This document shows, piece after piece, positions 1 to 8,216 of a stretch of DNA of 64,000 nt; positions within the stretch are counted from its first letter, which is position 1; each line of letters starts with the position of its first letter. The notes under the pieces were generated by a model that saw nothing but the letters and a program-made list of their open reading frames with translations, did not search any database and was not told the DNA's origin. Made by a program: the position numbers and the translations under genes. This DNA is from CAWDNM01 sp964521195 (GTDB taxonomy: Bacteria; Actinomycetota; Coriobacteriia; Anaerosomatales; JAAXUF01), in contig CAZFRE010000002.1 in the NCBI GenBank assembly GCA_964521195.1, positions 558,001 through 622,000 of the forward strand, written 5' to 3'.

Positions 1-666
1 CGTCGTGCTCACGTCGCCGATCGACTCCTGCCTCGTGCGGTATGCCCGCCGTGCGATCATGCCGAACAGCCGCGTCACCCCGAGCATCACCGGTACGACG
101 ACGAGTGTGACAAGCGCGAGTCGCCAGTCGACCCATAGCATGGCGACGAGCGTGGCCACGAGCGCGACGAAGGCTCCGAGCAGGCGCCGGAAGCCCTGCG
201 AGAGGAACGAGTCGATCTGCGCGATGTCGTTGATGAGGCGGCTCATGAGGTCGCCGGACTCGACCGACTCGAAGAAGCCGACGTCGAGCTCTTCGATCTT
301 GGCGATGACGTCGTTACGCGTCCCGAAGAGCGCGCGCTGTCCCACCGTACCGAGCACGAAGATCTGCTGGCGCGTGGCAAGCCAGCCGAAGATCGAGGCG
401 CCGACCAGCGCGGCGCCGGGCAGCACGAGCGGCGCAAGCGACGTGCTTCCGCTGCTCGCCGACTCCACAGCGATGTTGATGATGCGCCCCGTCAACGCGG
501 GCGTGACCGCCGACGCCGCCGATGAAGCGACCACCCACACCGCCCCGAGGCCGAGCTCGCGCTTGTAGGGACCGAGGTAGCGCGCGAGGCGCGCGACGAC
601 CGACCTCGCCGAGCCGGGCCGCTCGTCTTTGGCGAGCGAATGCAGCGACGGGCCCCTGTGGGTCAC
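1..666 (-). CDS. ABC exporter half-transporter, partial (membrane domain)
   Basis: N-terminal 222 codons of an ABC exporter subunit; the 3' end with the ATPase domain lies beyond the left edge. Translation gives the type I exporter membrane domain: hydrophobic helices, a segment reading GRIINIAVE, and the intracellular stretch FFESVESGDLMSRLINDIAQ that is typical of MsbA/LmrA-like exporters. I chose a GTG start at 666 because it overlaps the TGA of the upstream gene as GTGA, a coupling used repeatedly in this window. With that gene it probably forms a heterodimeric exporter in the cytoplasmic membrane (TM287/288 or YheI/YheH style). Substrate unknown; drugs, lipids or peptides are all possible. 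Confidence 0.88.
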   Translation of the reverse strand, partial: MTHRGPSLHSLAKDERPGSARSVVARLARYLGPYKRELGLGAVWVVASSAASAVTPALTGRIINIAVESASSGSTSLAPLVLPGAALVGASIFGWLATRQQIFVLGTVGQRALFGTRNDVIAKIEELDVGFFESVESGDLMSRLINDIAQIDSFLSQGFRRLLGAFVALVATLVAMLWVDWRLALVTLVVVPVMLGVTRLFGMIARRAYRTRQESIGDVSTT

Positions 667-2450
667 GAGCCACCTCCGTCGCACGAGGGCGCATCGGCAT
701 CCACGCCGGCGGGCACGGGGCCCGAACCGACGAGCTGGCTCGCGGCGATCTCCGCGTACAGGCAGTTGCGCTCGATGAGCTCCGCGTGCGTCCCAGCGTC
801 GGCGATGCGGCCCGCGTCCATCACGACCACCTTGTCGGCGCGTTGAGCGGTCGACAGACGCTGCGCCACCACGAACGTCGTGCGGCCACGCATGAGTGCG
901 TCGAGCTGGTCGCGGATCGCGGCCTCCGTCGCCGAGTCGACCGAGGAGGTCGAGTCATCCATCACAAGGATGCGGGGGTCAACGAGCAGCGCGCGGGCGA
1001 TCGCGATCCGCTGTCGCTGCCCGCCGGAGAGCTTGACGCCTCGCTCCCCGACTCTCGTCGCGTAGCCTTGAGGCAGGCCACGGATGAAGGCGTCGGCTTC
1101 GGCAGCCACCGCCGCGGCCTCCACGTCGGCCTCGGTGGCGTCGGGCCGTCCGTACGCGATGTTCTCGGCGACGGTGCCGCTGAACAGCACGCTGTCTTGC
1201 ATGACGAAGCCAATCTGGCCGCGCAGCGATGCGAGCGTGACGCCTCGCACGTCGATGCCGTCGACGAGCACGGTGCCGCTGGCAGCGTCGTAGAACCGCG
1301 GGATGAGGTTGACGAGGCTCGTCTTTCCCGAGCCGGTCGCGCCGACGATGGCGACGGTGGTGTCGGGCTCTACGACCAGCGACACGCCGCACAGCGTCTC
1401 GCGCTCGGCGCCGGGGTAGCGCAGGTGCACGTCACGCAGTTCCACACGACCCTCGATGCGCGGCAGGTCGACCGCGCCCGGGTCCTCGGCGACGTCTTCA
1501 GGCGCGTCGAGCACCTCGAAGAGCCGCTCCGCTGAGGCGGATGCCTGCGCGATCGACGTGGCGCCGAACCCGAGCGTGATGAGCGGTCCGAGCAGCAGGA
1601 AGATGTAGCTCGAGAACGCGACGAGTTCGCCGACGGAGAGCGTGCCGCGGATGATCTGCGCCGCGCCCGCCCACGTGACGATGCCGACGCCGATGGTGCC
1701 GATGCTGAACAGCAGCGGGAACGCGTTGGCCACCATGCGGCGCACCGTCAGGCCCTGCTCGAGCAGCTCGGCGTTCGCGCGTTCGTAGCGGGATATCTCG
1801 TAGTCCTCGCGCGCGAACGCCCGCACGACGCGGGCGCCGGCGACGTTCTCCTGCAGCACGGTGTTGAGCGCAGCGAGCTTCTGTTGCCGCAGCCGGAACA
1901 TCGGTCCGAGCCTGCGCACGAACACGACCAGCACGACGATCGTCACCGGCACCACGAGGACCGCCAGTGAGGCCAGCGCCGCGTTCATCGCGAACAGGAA
2001 GATGACGGCGCCGACGAGCATGACCACCGACGAGACGACCTGAACGAGTCCTCCGCCGACGAAGTCGCGGACCTGGTCGACGTCGGACGTCACGCGCGTG
2101 ATGAGCTGTCCGGTCTGCGCGCGGTCGTGGTAGGCGAAGCTCAGGCGCTGCAGCTTGTCGAAGATCCGGTTCCGCATCTGGTAGGCCGAGCCGTGGCTCG
2201 CTTTCGCCGAGAACAGCCCCTGCAGGAAGCTCGCAACACCGCCGGCGATCGCGACCACGACCAGCCACGCTGCGCCGGAGAGGATCACGTCGTAGTCGGC
2301 GACGGCGATGCCCTGATCGATGATGCGCCGCAGGAGCTGAGGTCCGACCAGATCGGCCGCCGCCGCCGCGAAGACCGCCACCACGCCCAGGGCGGCGTAG
2401 CGCAGGTACCCGCGGATGAATCTGAGCGAACGGAACAGCGGACTGGACAC
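663..2450 (-). CDS. ABC exporter, fused membrane and ATPase domains
   Basis: A complete 595-residue half-transporter. Six membrane helices occupy roughly residues 1-310, with the exporter motif HDRAQTGQLITRVTSDVDQV. The nucleotide-binding domain follows, with Walker A GATGSGKTS, signature LSGGQRQR, and Walker B ILVMDDSTSSVD. The residue after the Walker B aspartate is D, not the usual catalytic E, so this subunit may carry the degenerate ATP site of a heterodimer. The GTG start at 2450 has GGGAG seven bases upstream and puts the first helix near the N-terminus; an in-frame ATG at 2582 would add 44 Arg/Pro-rich residues with no family resemblance. The GTGA overlap with the next gene supports co-translation. 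Confidence 0.9.
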   Translation of the reverse strand: MSSPLFRSLRFIRGYLRYAALGVVAVFAAAAADLVGPQLLRRIIDQGIAVADYDVILSGAAWLVVVAIAGGVASFLQGLFSAKASHGSAYQMRNRIFDKLQRLSFAYHDRAQTGQLITRVTSDVDQVRDFVGGGLVQVVSSVVMLVGAVIFLFAMNAALASLAVLVVPVTIVVLVVFVRRLGPMFRLRQQKLAALNTVLQENVAGARVVRAFAREDYEISRYERANAELLEQGLTVRRMVANAFPLLFSIGTIGVGIVTWAGAAQIIRGTLSVGELVAFSSYIFLLLGPLITLGFGATSIAQASASAERLFEVLDAPEDVAEDPGAVDLPRIEGRVELRDVHLRYPGAERETLCGVSLVVEPDTTVAIVGATGSGKTSLVNLIPRFYDAASGTVLVDGIDVRGVTLASLRGQIGFVMQDSVLFSGTVAENIAYGRPDATEADVEAAAVAAEADAFIRGLPQGYATRVGERGVKLSGGQRQRIAIARALLVDPRILVMDDSTSSVDSATEAAIRDQLDALMRGRTTFVVAQRLSTAQRADKVVVMDAGRIADAGTHAELIERNCLYAEIAASQLVGSGPVPAGVDADAPSCDGGGS

Positions 2451-2542
2451 GCGCGGGCTCCCGGCGAGGTGGTGGCGTGCGGCACGGCGGCCGCGAGGTG
2501 CGTCCGATTCTACCCCACGACTGGCGGGAACCGGCCCCGAAC

Positions 2543-2580
2543 GCGAAGCGACCCGGTCCTGCCAAACCGGGTCACTTCGC
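2543..2580 (-). terminator. Strong inverted repeat, candidate terminator
   Basis: A 15-bp stem (2543-2557 with 2566-2580, one G-T wobble) around an 8-base loop. It lies just past the stop of the SHOCT gene and before the ABC exporter start, on the minus strand. There is no T-run, so it could be a GC-rich intrinsic terminator, an mRNA stabiliser or an operator. Confidence 0.5.
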
Positions 2581-2634
2581 ACAAGGAGGGGGGAGTATGT
2601 CGGCGCGGAAGGGGGTGCGCCGAAGAGGGGGGCG

Positions 2635-2856
2635 TCAGCGTCTCAGGATGGCCAGCATCCTCGCGAACTCGTCGGGCGTGATCTCGCCCCTGGCGTACCG
2701 GGCGCCCAGGATCCGCTCGGCTTCGTCGAGGGGCGTCGTGGGGCGGGAGTGAGCTGCGGACAGCGCGCGCGCCGAAAACGCGTGAGTCTGGCCACCGATG
2801 GCTACCGCGGCGGCGACGCCGGTGAGCAGAGCGAGCGTGAAGATCGCGAGTCCCAT
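2635..2856 (-). CDS. Small SHOCT-domain membrane protein
   Basis: A 73-residue protein. Residues 2-20 form one hydrophobic segment (LAIFTLALLTGVAAAVA), then a short linker, then a C-terminal SHOCT motif: LDEAERILGARYARGEITPDEF. SHOCT motifs end many small actinobacterial membrane proteins and are thought to mediate oligomerisation; specific function is unknown. The ATG at 2856 is preceded by AAGGAGG at good spacing, which decides it over an upstream in-frame ATG at 2928. It is followed by a strong hairpin and then the ABC exporter pair on the same strand, so co-regulation is possible but not shown. Confidence 0.82.
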   Translation of the reverse strand: MGLAIFTLALLTGVAAAVAIGGQTHAFSARALSAAHSRPTTPLDEAERILGARYARGEITPDEFARMLAILRR

Positions 2857-2982
2857 GACGTGCCTCCTTCCCGGTACACGAGTGCGTTCTACTAGTCGCA
2901 GGATGCCGCCCCGGAAAGGAGGGCGCATGAATCGCGTATGTAGAAGGTATGAAACGGAGATGGGAGGGCTCTCACGCCCGGG

Positions 2983-3981
2983 TCAGACCTCGCTGGGCAC
3001 CGGCTCCACGAGCGGCTCGGCCGCGAGCGCCGCATCGTGTTCGGTCGCAGGCGGGCGTCTCGGCGGTAGTGTGGGCGCGGCGGTCGTGAGCGCGACTCCG
3101 CCGACGATGACGACCATGCCGAGCAACGTCGAGAGCGTGACCGGCTCCGGCGGCACGAGGCCGACGCGGCCGGCGATCGCACCGGCGAAGACGGCGATGA
3201 CGGGGTTCACGTACGCATACGTCATCACCTTGCTCGCGGGCAGGTTCGCAAGCGCGTAGGTGAAAGCGGTGAACGCGATAGCGCTCCCGAACACGATGAG
3301 GTAGAGCAGCGCGCCGAGGCCCTTCGCGTCGAGCTGGAACCGCGGCCACTCACCGAGCACCGTGCCGATGCCCAGCAACACGACGCCGGCGATCAGCATC
3401 TCCCAGCCGGTCAGGACCATGCTGTCCGCCTCGGTGGGGTGGCGCTTGGAGTAGATCGTGCCCGCCGTCCACAGCCACGTCCCGACGATCTGCGTCGCGA
3501 TGCCGATGAGTTCGTGCGTGCCCGCCGAGACGCCCACCAGCCGCGGCCACAGCAGGATGCCGAGGCCCGAGAAGCCGACGGCCAGGCCGAGCCAGCCGAG
3601 CGGGCCGGGGCGCTGCATGTCGGGAAAGGCCGACTCGACCAGTGCGATCCAGAGCGGAATGAGGGCGACCACCAGCGCGGAGATGCCGGAGGGCACGTTC
3701 TGCTCGGCGAGGAAGGTGAAGTACTGGCCGCCCACGATGAGCAGCAGGCCGGCGATGCAGGCGATGCGCAGGTCCCTCGGCGAGACGCGCACGGGGGAGC
3801 CGCGCCACAGGGCGAGCGCGAACATGATCGCTGCGGCGGGGATCTGGCGTACGCCTGCGAACAGCGCGGGCGGCAGGTTCGCATCGAGCCCGACCTTGAT
3901 TGCGAGGTACGTGGTGCCCCACACCACGTAGAGGACGAGCATCGCGAGGATGACTTTAGGGCGGTTGGAGGCAGGGGGCAC
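2983..3981 (-). CDS. EamA/DMT family transporter
   Basis: A 332-residue membrane protein with about ten hydrophobic helices arranged as two EamA halves (roughly residues 12-145 and 160-295). The drug/metabolite transporter hallmark is the repeated pattern around VVWGTTYLAIKVGL early and AFTAFTYALANLPASKVM plus YVNPVIAVFAG late. Such proteins export amino acids, purines or other small metabolites across the cytoplasmic membrane; substrate cannot be read from sequence. I chose GTG 3981, which has AAGGA five bases upstream and follows a TACACT -10 box at 4026-4021; the longer ATG reading at 4086 would start inside or upstream of that promoter. The C-terminal tail is Pro/Glu-rich. Confidence 0.88.
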   Translation of the reverse strand: MPPASNRPKVILAMLVLYVVWGTTYLAIKVGLDANLPPALFAGVRQIPAAAIMFALALWRGSPVRVSPRDLRIACIAGLLLIVGGQYFTFLAEQNVPSGISALVVALIPLWIALVESAFPDMQRPGPLGWLGLAVGFSGLGILLWPRLVGVSAGTHELIGIATQIVGTWLWTAGTIYSKRHPTEADSMVLTGWEMLIAGVVLLGIGTVLGEWPRFQLDAKGLGALLYLIVFGSAIAFTAFTYALANLPASKVMTYAYVNPVIAVFAGAIAGRVGLVPPEPVTLSTLLGMVVIVGGVALTTAAPTLPPRRPPATEHDAALAAEPLVEPVPSEV

Positions 3982-4020
3982 AGGCGTCCTTATGACCGGG
4001 GTGCGAGCAGGTTGCGTCCC

Positions 4021-4026
4021 AGTGTA
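4021..4026 (-). promoter_or_regulatory. -10 box TACACT for the EamA transporter
   Basis: TACACT on the minus strand about 40 bases before the GTG start, leaving a short leader with an AAGGA ribosome site. No good -35 hexamer is visible, and the TTGCATAG repeats overlap where it would be. Confidence 0.5.
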
Positions 4027-4046
4027 GCGCGGCGGGCAGGACTGGT

Positions 4047-4076
4047 TTGCATAGAAGTAACGGTCGCGTTGCATAG
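4047..4076. promoter_or_regulatory. Tandem TTGCATAG operator candidate
   Basis: Two exact copies of TTGCATAG at 4047-4054 and 4069-4076, spaced 22 bases start to start (about two helical turns), positioned at and above the -35 region of the EamA promoter. A direct-repeat regulator site is plausible. A third TTGCATAG occurs upstream of the carbamate kinase gene at 57244. Confidence 0.4.
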
Positions 4077-4141
4077 GTTTCACCACGCGCGTCGGTCCGG
4101 GTCGTACAGTCGCTGTGGCTGCATCCCCCAGCCCTCCTCCC

Positions 4142-4180
4142 GCCGGCCCGGAGACACCCGGGTGCCGTCTCCGGGCCGGC
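4142..4180. repeat. 14-bp perfect inverted repeat between divergent genes
   Basis: Arms 4142-4155 and 4167-4180 pair perfectly around an 11-base loop in the divergent region between the EamA transporter and the NUDIX gene. No T-tract follows on either strand. It may be a transcription-blocking hairpin for one direction or a protein-binding dyad. Confidence 0.5.
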
Positions 4181-4215
4181 AGCCCCCCGCGATCGTGAGG
4201 GCTGTCGCGGGTCGG

Positions 4216-4221
4216 CTACAC
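4216..4221 (+). promoter_or_regulatory. -10 box TACACT, probable leaderless start
   Basis: TACACT ends 7 bases before the ATG at 4229, so transcription would begin at or next to the start codon. No Shine-Dalgarno sequence is visible for that ATG, in agreement with a leaderless mRNA. Confidence 0.5.
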
Positions 4222-4228
4222 TGTGGGC

Positions 4229-4675
4229 ATGAGCCCCTTCACCTACGACTACGCGCGTCCCGCCTTCACCGTCGACACGGTCGTGTTCGCCGGCCCCGCG
4301 ACCGCGCGAAAGGTTCTGCTCGTGCGTCGCGGCACGGAGCCGTTCGTCGGCTGCTGGGCGCTCCCCGGCGGATTCGTCGACGAGGGCGAGCGACCGGTCG
4401 AGGCCGCGCGGCGCGAACTGGCCGAGGAGACCGGGCTCATATGGGAAGGCCCGCTCGTGCCGATCGGCACGTGGGGCGATCCGGGACGCGATCCCCGCGG
4501 CTGGACCGTCTCGGCGGTGTATCTGGCCGAGATCGGGCTGGAGCCGCTGACCGTGGTCGGCGGGGACGACGCGGCCGAGGCGGCATGGCATTTCGCTGAC
4601 GAGCTGCCCGAGAAGCTCGCCTTCGACCACGACGAGATCGTCACGGCGGCGCTGTGGCATCTCCGGTGCCTGTAG
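4229..4675 (+). CDS. NUDIX hydrolase
   Basis: A 148-residue NUDIX protein. The Nudix box runs from GGFVDEGE through REL to EETGL (about residues 47-69), matching Gx5Ex7REUxEExGU with both metal-binding glutamates present. The fold around it (LLVRRGTEPFVGCWALPGG) resembles ADP-ribose pyrophosphatase/NrtR-like hydrolases that cleave nucleoside diphosphates linked to another moiety. There is no DNA-binding domain, so this is the hydrolase type. The ATG at 4229 is placed directly after a -10 box, implying a leaderless transcript. The next gene starts 10 bases after the stop and may be co-transcribed. Confidence 0.88.
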   Translation: MSPFTYDYARPAFTVDTVVFAGPATARKVLLVRRGTEPFVGCWALPGGFVDEGERPVEAARRELAEETGLIWEGPLVPIGTWGDPGRDPRGWTVSAVYLAEIGLEPLTVVGGDDAAEAAWHFADELPEKLAFDHDEIVTAALWHLRCL

Positions 4676-4685
4676 GTCGGCTGCT

Positions 4686-5018
4686 ATGTACTCCGGATAC
4701 GCACAGTTTGGGCGGTACGGCTTTCTGAGCGCCGGCTTCTGGGTCGTGCTCGTGTGCGGGCTCGCGCTGTGCCTCGTGTACGCGGTGGGCGCCAACAAGG
4801 GCAGACGTGCGGCGCGGCTGTGGGTGAACGCGTGCATGGCCGCGCTCGCCATCGGCGCCATCGCAGACATCGCGTGGGCGGTCGTCTCGGGACAATGGCG
4901 CTCGTTCATGATTCAATTCGGCTTCAGCCCGTTGGCCGAGATGATGCTGCTGGCAGCGCTCTTCATCGGCTCGATGTGGTGGATGGCCGTCAGGTACGTC
5001 GACGGCTTGAAGGAGTAG
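4686..5018 (+). CDS. Small membrane protein, function unknown
   Basis: A 110-residue protein with three predicted membrane helices (about 17-36, 45-68 and 83-102), an aromatic N-terminus (MYSGYAQFGRYG) and a charged C-terminus ending LKE. I recognise no family. It sits 10 bases after the NUDIX gene and 52 bases before metH on the same strand. The ribosome site is poor (TAGGTC), which suggests it depends on translation of the NUDIX gene. Confidence 0.7.
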   Translation: MYSGYAQFGRYGFLSAGFWVVLVCGLALCLVYAVGANKGRRAARLWVNACMAALAIGAIADIAWAVVSGQWRSFMIQFGFSPLAEMMLLAALFIGSMWWMAVRYVDGLKE

Positions 5019-5070
5019 CGGGTACCTCGCGCGGCGGTCCACAGCCGCCGGCGCTGAAAGGACGTGGAGC

Positions 5071-7512
5071 ATGCCCGACATCATGAACCGCCTCGGCAGG
5101 GAAGTCCTCGTCGTCGACGGTGCGATGGGCACCATGCTCCAGCGCGCGGGAATGCGGCCGGGCGAGTGCCCGGAACTGCTCAACATCACCGCCCCGGAGA
5201 TGATCGGGGACGTGCACCGCTTCTATCAGCTCGCGGGAAGTGACTGCTCGACCACGAACACGTTCGGCGGCTCGGGGCCCAAGCTCGCCGAGTACGGCTA
5301 CGCCGACCGCGTCGAGGAGTTCAACCGCGCCGCCGTACGTATCGCCAAGCAGTTCGGGTCGCCGCACGTGCTCGCCGACATGGGCCCCACGGGCCTTGTG
5401 ATGGAGCCGCTCGGACCTGCGACATTCGACGAGGTCTTCTCGGCGTTTGCGGAGCAGGCCGCCGCACTCGCCGCCGAGAATCCCGATGCGATCCTCATCG
5501 AGACCATGACCGACATCGCCGAGGCGCGCTGCGCCGTGCTCGCCGCGAAGTCCGTGTGCGATCTGCCGGTCTTCGCGAGCTGCACGTTCGGTCTGTCCGG
5601 GCGCATGGACATCTCGGGCACCGAGCCCGAGGTCGCCGCGGTCATCCTCGAGGCCGCCGGTGCCGATGCGGTCGCGCTCAACTGCGGCCTCGGCCCCGAC
5701 CAGATGCTGCCGCTTCTTGCGCGCATGGTGAAGGCGACGAAGCTGCCGGTGCTCGTGCAGCCGAATGCGGGTCTGCCAACGCTTGCCGAGGACGGCTCGA
5801 CGTTGTTTCCCGGCACGCCGGATGAGATGGCTGCCTTCGCAGCCGCAGCGCGGCTCGCAGGCGCTGCCGCGATCGGCTCGTGCTGCGGTTCCACCCCGGC
5901 GTTCACCGGCGCGATCGTTGATGCCGTCGCCGACAAGGACTGCGTCGAGATCGCGGACCGCGGCTTCGCGGGCACCGTCGTCGCCGGGCCGCGCGGGCTG
6001 ACGACGCTGGGCGCCGGCGCTCCCGTGCGCGTGGTAGGCGAGCGCATCAACCCGACCGGCAAGAAGGCGCTCGCCGAGGAGCTGCGAGCGGGCGCGATGA
6101 GCACCGTGCGCGGCTTCGCGGCGGAGCAGCAGGCGGCAGGCGCCGACCTGCTCGACGTGAACGTGGGCGCGGCGGGGGTCGAGGCGGCCGTCGCGCTGCC
6201 CGCAGCGGTCACGGCGCTCGTCGGCAGCACCGACCTGCCGCTCGTCATCGACACCACCGACTTCGCCGCCCTCGAAGCGGCGCTGCGCGTGTACCCGGGC
6301 CGTGCGCTCGTCAACAGCGTCAACGGCGAGGCGGCGTCGATCGCAGCCGTGCTGCCGCTTGTGGCCCGCTACGGTGCCGCGGTGGTCGTGCTCGCGCTCG
6401 ATGACGACGGCATCCCTGCCGACGCCGCCGGCCGCGTCGCGATCGTCGAGCGCATCCGCGCTGCCGCGCACGCCGCCGGCATCGCCGATGAGGCGCTCGT
6501 GGTCGACGCACTCGTGATGACCGCGGCGACGGACGCGGGCGCCCCGCGCACGACCGTCGAGGCGCTCGCCGCCGTGCATGCTTCGGGCCTCGCTACGATC
6601 CTCGGCGTCAGCAACGTGAGCCATGGCCTGCCGAGCCGGGCGCTGCTCAACGCGGCGTTCATCGAGGCAGCGGCCGAGAGTGGCCTCGACGCGGCGATCG
6701 TCAACCCGAACGACCACGTCGTCATGGAGGCGGTGCGCGTCGCGAACCAGGCGCGCGAGGCTGGTGTGGACGCCGGCGTGCATGGCAGCGTGTGGGCAGC
6801 CTGGGACGCCGCGTTCGCCTCGGCGATCGAGGCTGCAGCGGCGGGCACTGACGCGCTCGTGGGCGCGGGGTCCGACGCCGAGACGGCCGTCGACCCCAGG
6901 GCCTCGCTCGAGACGGCGGTGCTGCGCGGCGACGCCGACGCGGCGCCGGTACTCGTTGACAGCGTGATCGACAGCGGGCTGCCGGCGAACGAGGTCATCG
7001 GCGGCGTGCTGACGCCCGCCATCCAGCGCCTGGGCGACGCGTACGGCCGCGGCGAGGTGTTCCTGCCCCAGATGATGATCGCAGCCGAGGCGATGAAGGT
7101 CGCCGTCGCTCGCGTGAAGACATACCTGCCCGACTCGGCGGATTCGAGTGAAGGGCTCGTGGCCTTCGCGACCGTCAAGGGTGACATCCACTCGATCGGC
7201 AAGGACATCTGCGTGTCGCTGCTCGAGAGCCAGGGCTTCGACGTGAACGACCTCGGCGTGGATGTCGCGATCGAAGACGTCGTGGCGGCCGCTGCCGACG
7301 CGGACGCGGTGTGCCTCTCGGCGCTCATGACCACCACGCTGCCGGCGATGCGCGAGACGGTCGAGGCGGTGCGTGCTACCGGCACGGGCACGCCGGTGTT
7401 CGTGGGCGGCGCTGTCGTGACGCCGGAGTGGGCCGAGCAGATCGGCGCGGGGTACTCGGCGGATGCGCCCGGGTGTGTCAACGTGGTGCGCGAAGCGATT
7501 CTCGGGAAGTAG
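5071..7512 (+). CDS. metH: Cobalamin-dependent methionine synthase, short form
   Basis: An 813-residue protein with, in order, the homocysteine methyltransferase domain (about 1-300; Zn-thiolate motifs VALNCG and SCCGS), the pterin-binding methyl-folate domain (about 315-580; VGERINPTGKK), and the cobalamin cap and binding domains (about 590-813) with DxHxxG as DIHSIG, His 707 being the lower axial cobalt ligand. It transfers the methyl group of 5-methyltetrahydrofolate to homocysteine through B12. The C-terminal S-adenosylmethionine reactivation domain of the E. coli enzyme (about 1227 residues) is missing, so a separate reactivase is needed. It is followed at 8 bases by metV and then metF, which supply the methyl-folate. 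Confidence 0.93.
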   Translation: MPDIMNRLGREVLVVDGAMGTMLQRAGMRPGECPELLNITAPEMIGDVHRFYQLAGSDCSTTNTFGGSGPKLAEYGYADRVEEFNRAAVRIAKQFGSPHVLADMGPTGLVMEPLGPATFDEVFSAFAEQAAALAAENPDAILIETMTDIAEARCAVLAAKSVCDLPVFASCTFGLSGRMDISGTEPEVAAVILEAAGADAVALNCGLGPDQMLPLLARMVKATKLPVLVQPNAGLPTLAEDGSTLFPGTPDEMAAFAAAARLAGAAAIGSCCGSTPAFTGAIVDAVADKDCVEIADRGFAGTVVAGPRGLTTLGAGAPVRVVGERINPTGKKALAEELRAGAMSTVRGFAAEQQAAGADLLDVNVGAAGVEAAVALPAAVTALVGSTDLPLVIDTTDFAALEAALRVYPGRALVNSVNGEAASIAAVLPLVARYGAAVVVLALDDDGIPADAAGRVAIVERIRAAAHAAGIADEALVVDALVMTAATDAGAPRTTVEALAAVHASGLATILGVSNVSHGLPSRALLNAAFIEAAAESGLDAAIVNPNDHVVMEAVRVANQAREAGVDAGVHGSVWAAWDAAFASAIEAAAAGTDALVGAGSDAETAVDPRASLETAVLRGDADAAPVLVDSVIDSGLPANEVIGGVLTPAIQRLGDAYGRGEVFLPQMMIAAEAMKVAVARVKTYLPDSADSSEGLVAFATVKGDIHSIGKDICVSLLESQGFDVNDLGVDVAIEDVVAAAADADAVCLSALMTTTLPAMRETVEAVRATGTGTPVFVGGAVVTPEWAEQIGAGYSADAPGCVNVVREAILGK

Positions 7513-7520
7513 GCTCGACG

Positions 7521-8216
7521 ATGATCATCACCAAGCCGCGCGAGTGGCAGCGGATCAAGGACAATCTGCGCGAACAGGGCGCGAAGACCGTCTTCGTGAT
7601 GGGGTGTGGCGAGTGCGCGACAGTCGCTCGCACCGGGGGCGCAGCCGAACTCATGAAGGCGAAGGCGGCCCTCGAGGCTGCCGGATTCCAGGTCACGGGC
7701 ACGGTCGTGGGCGCGGTCGCCTGCCACTCGGGCGGGACGCGGCTTGAGATGCGCAAGCACCAGGCGCAGATCGACGCCGCCGATGCGGTGCTCGTGCTCG
7801 CGTGCGGCGCCGGCGTGCAGACCGCTGCCGACGCGATCAAGAAGCCGGTCTACCCGGGGCTCGAGAGCGTGTTCCTGGGCAACGTGGTCAGGCACGGGGT
7901 GTTCGAGGAGCGCTGCCAGATGTGCGGCGACTGCGTGCTCGACAAGACCGCGGGCATCTGCCCGGTCACGACGTGCCCGAAGGGGCTCTTGAACGGCCCG
8001 TGCGGTGGCATGTGGGACGGCAAGTGCGAGGTGCTGCGCGACCGCGAGTGCACGCACGTCAAGATCAAGCAGCGTCTGCACGAGCAGGGGAGAAGCCGCG
8101 TGGCGCGCATCGAGGCCAAGGACTACTCGGCGAAGCTGAAGCCGGGTGCGGTCAACCTGCGCGAGGGCGTGAAGGCGGCGGACGCCGGCACGGGTGCTCA
8201 GGGCAGCGGCTCGTGA
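7521..8216 (+). CDS. metV: MetV-like methylene-THF reductase accessory Fe-S protein
   Basis: A 231-residue protein of the MTHFR C-terminal zinc/Fe-S family. Cysteines are abundant: CGEC near the N-terminus, and a C-terminal cluster CQMCGDC, GICPVTTCPKG, GPCGG and KCEV, the signature of MetV. In acetogens MetV forms a complex with MetF and is needed to reduce methylene-tetrahydrofolate, possibly linked to other electron-carrying subunits. The Cys-rich region supports iron-sulfur or zinc binding. It lies 8 bases after metH and its TGA overlaps the metF GTG as GTGA, so the three proteins are probably made together. Confidence 0.85.
   Translation: MIITKPREWQRIKDNLREQGAKTVFVMGCGECATVARTGGAAELMKAKAALEAAGFQVTGTVVGAVACHSGGTRLEMRKHQAQIDAADAVLVLACGAGVQTAADAIKKPVYPGLESVFLGNVVRHGVFEERCQMCGDCVLDKTAGICPVTTCPKGLLNGPCGGMWDGKCEVLRDRECTHVKIKQRLHEQGRSRVARIEAKDYSAKLKPGAVNLREGVKAADAGTGAQGSGS

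Noticed and set aside
2583..2634. A coding start at ATG near 2596 on the plus strand
   Set aside because: The frame runs antisense to the SHOCT gene, is very G-rich, and has no known domain.
4990..7191. Minus-strand frame of about 730 residues across metH
   Set aside because: Antisense of a well-recognised enzyme; composition is Arg/His/Asp-rich shadow type.
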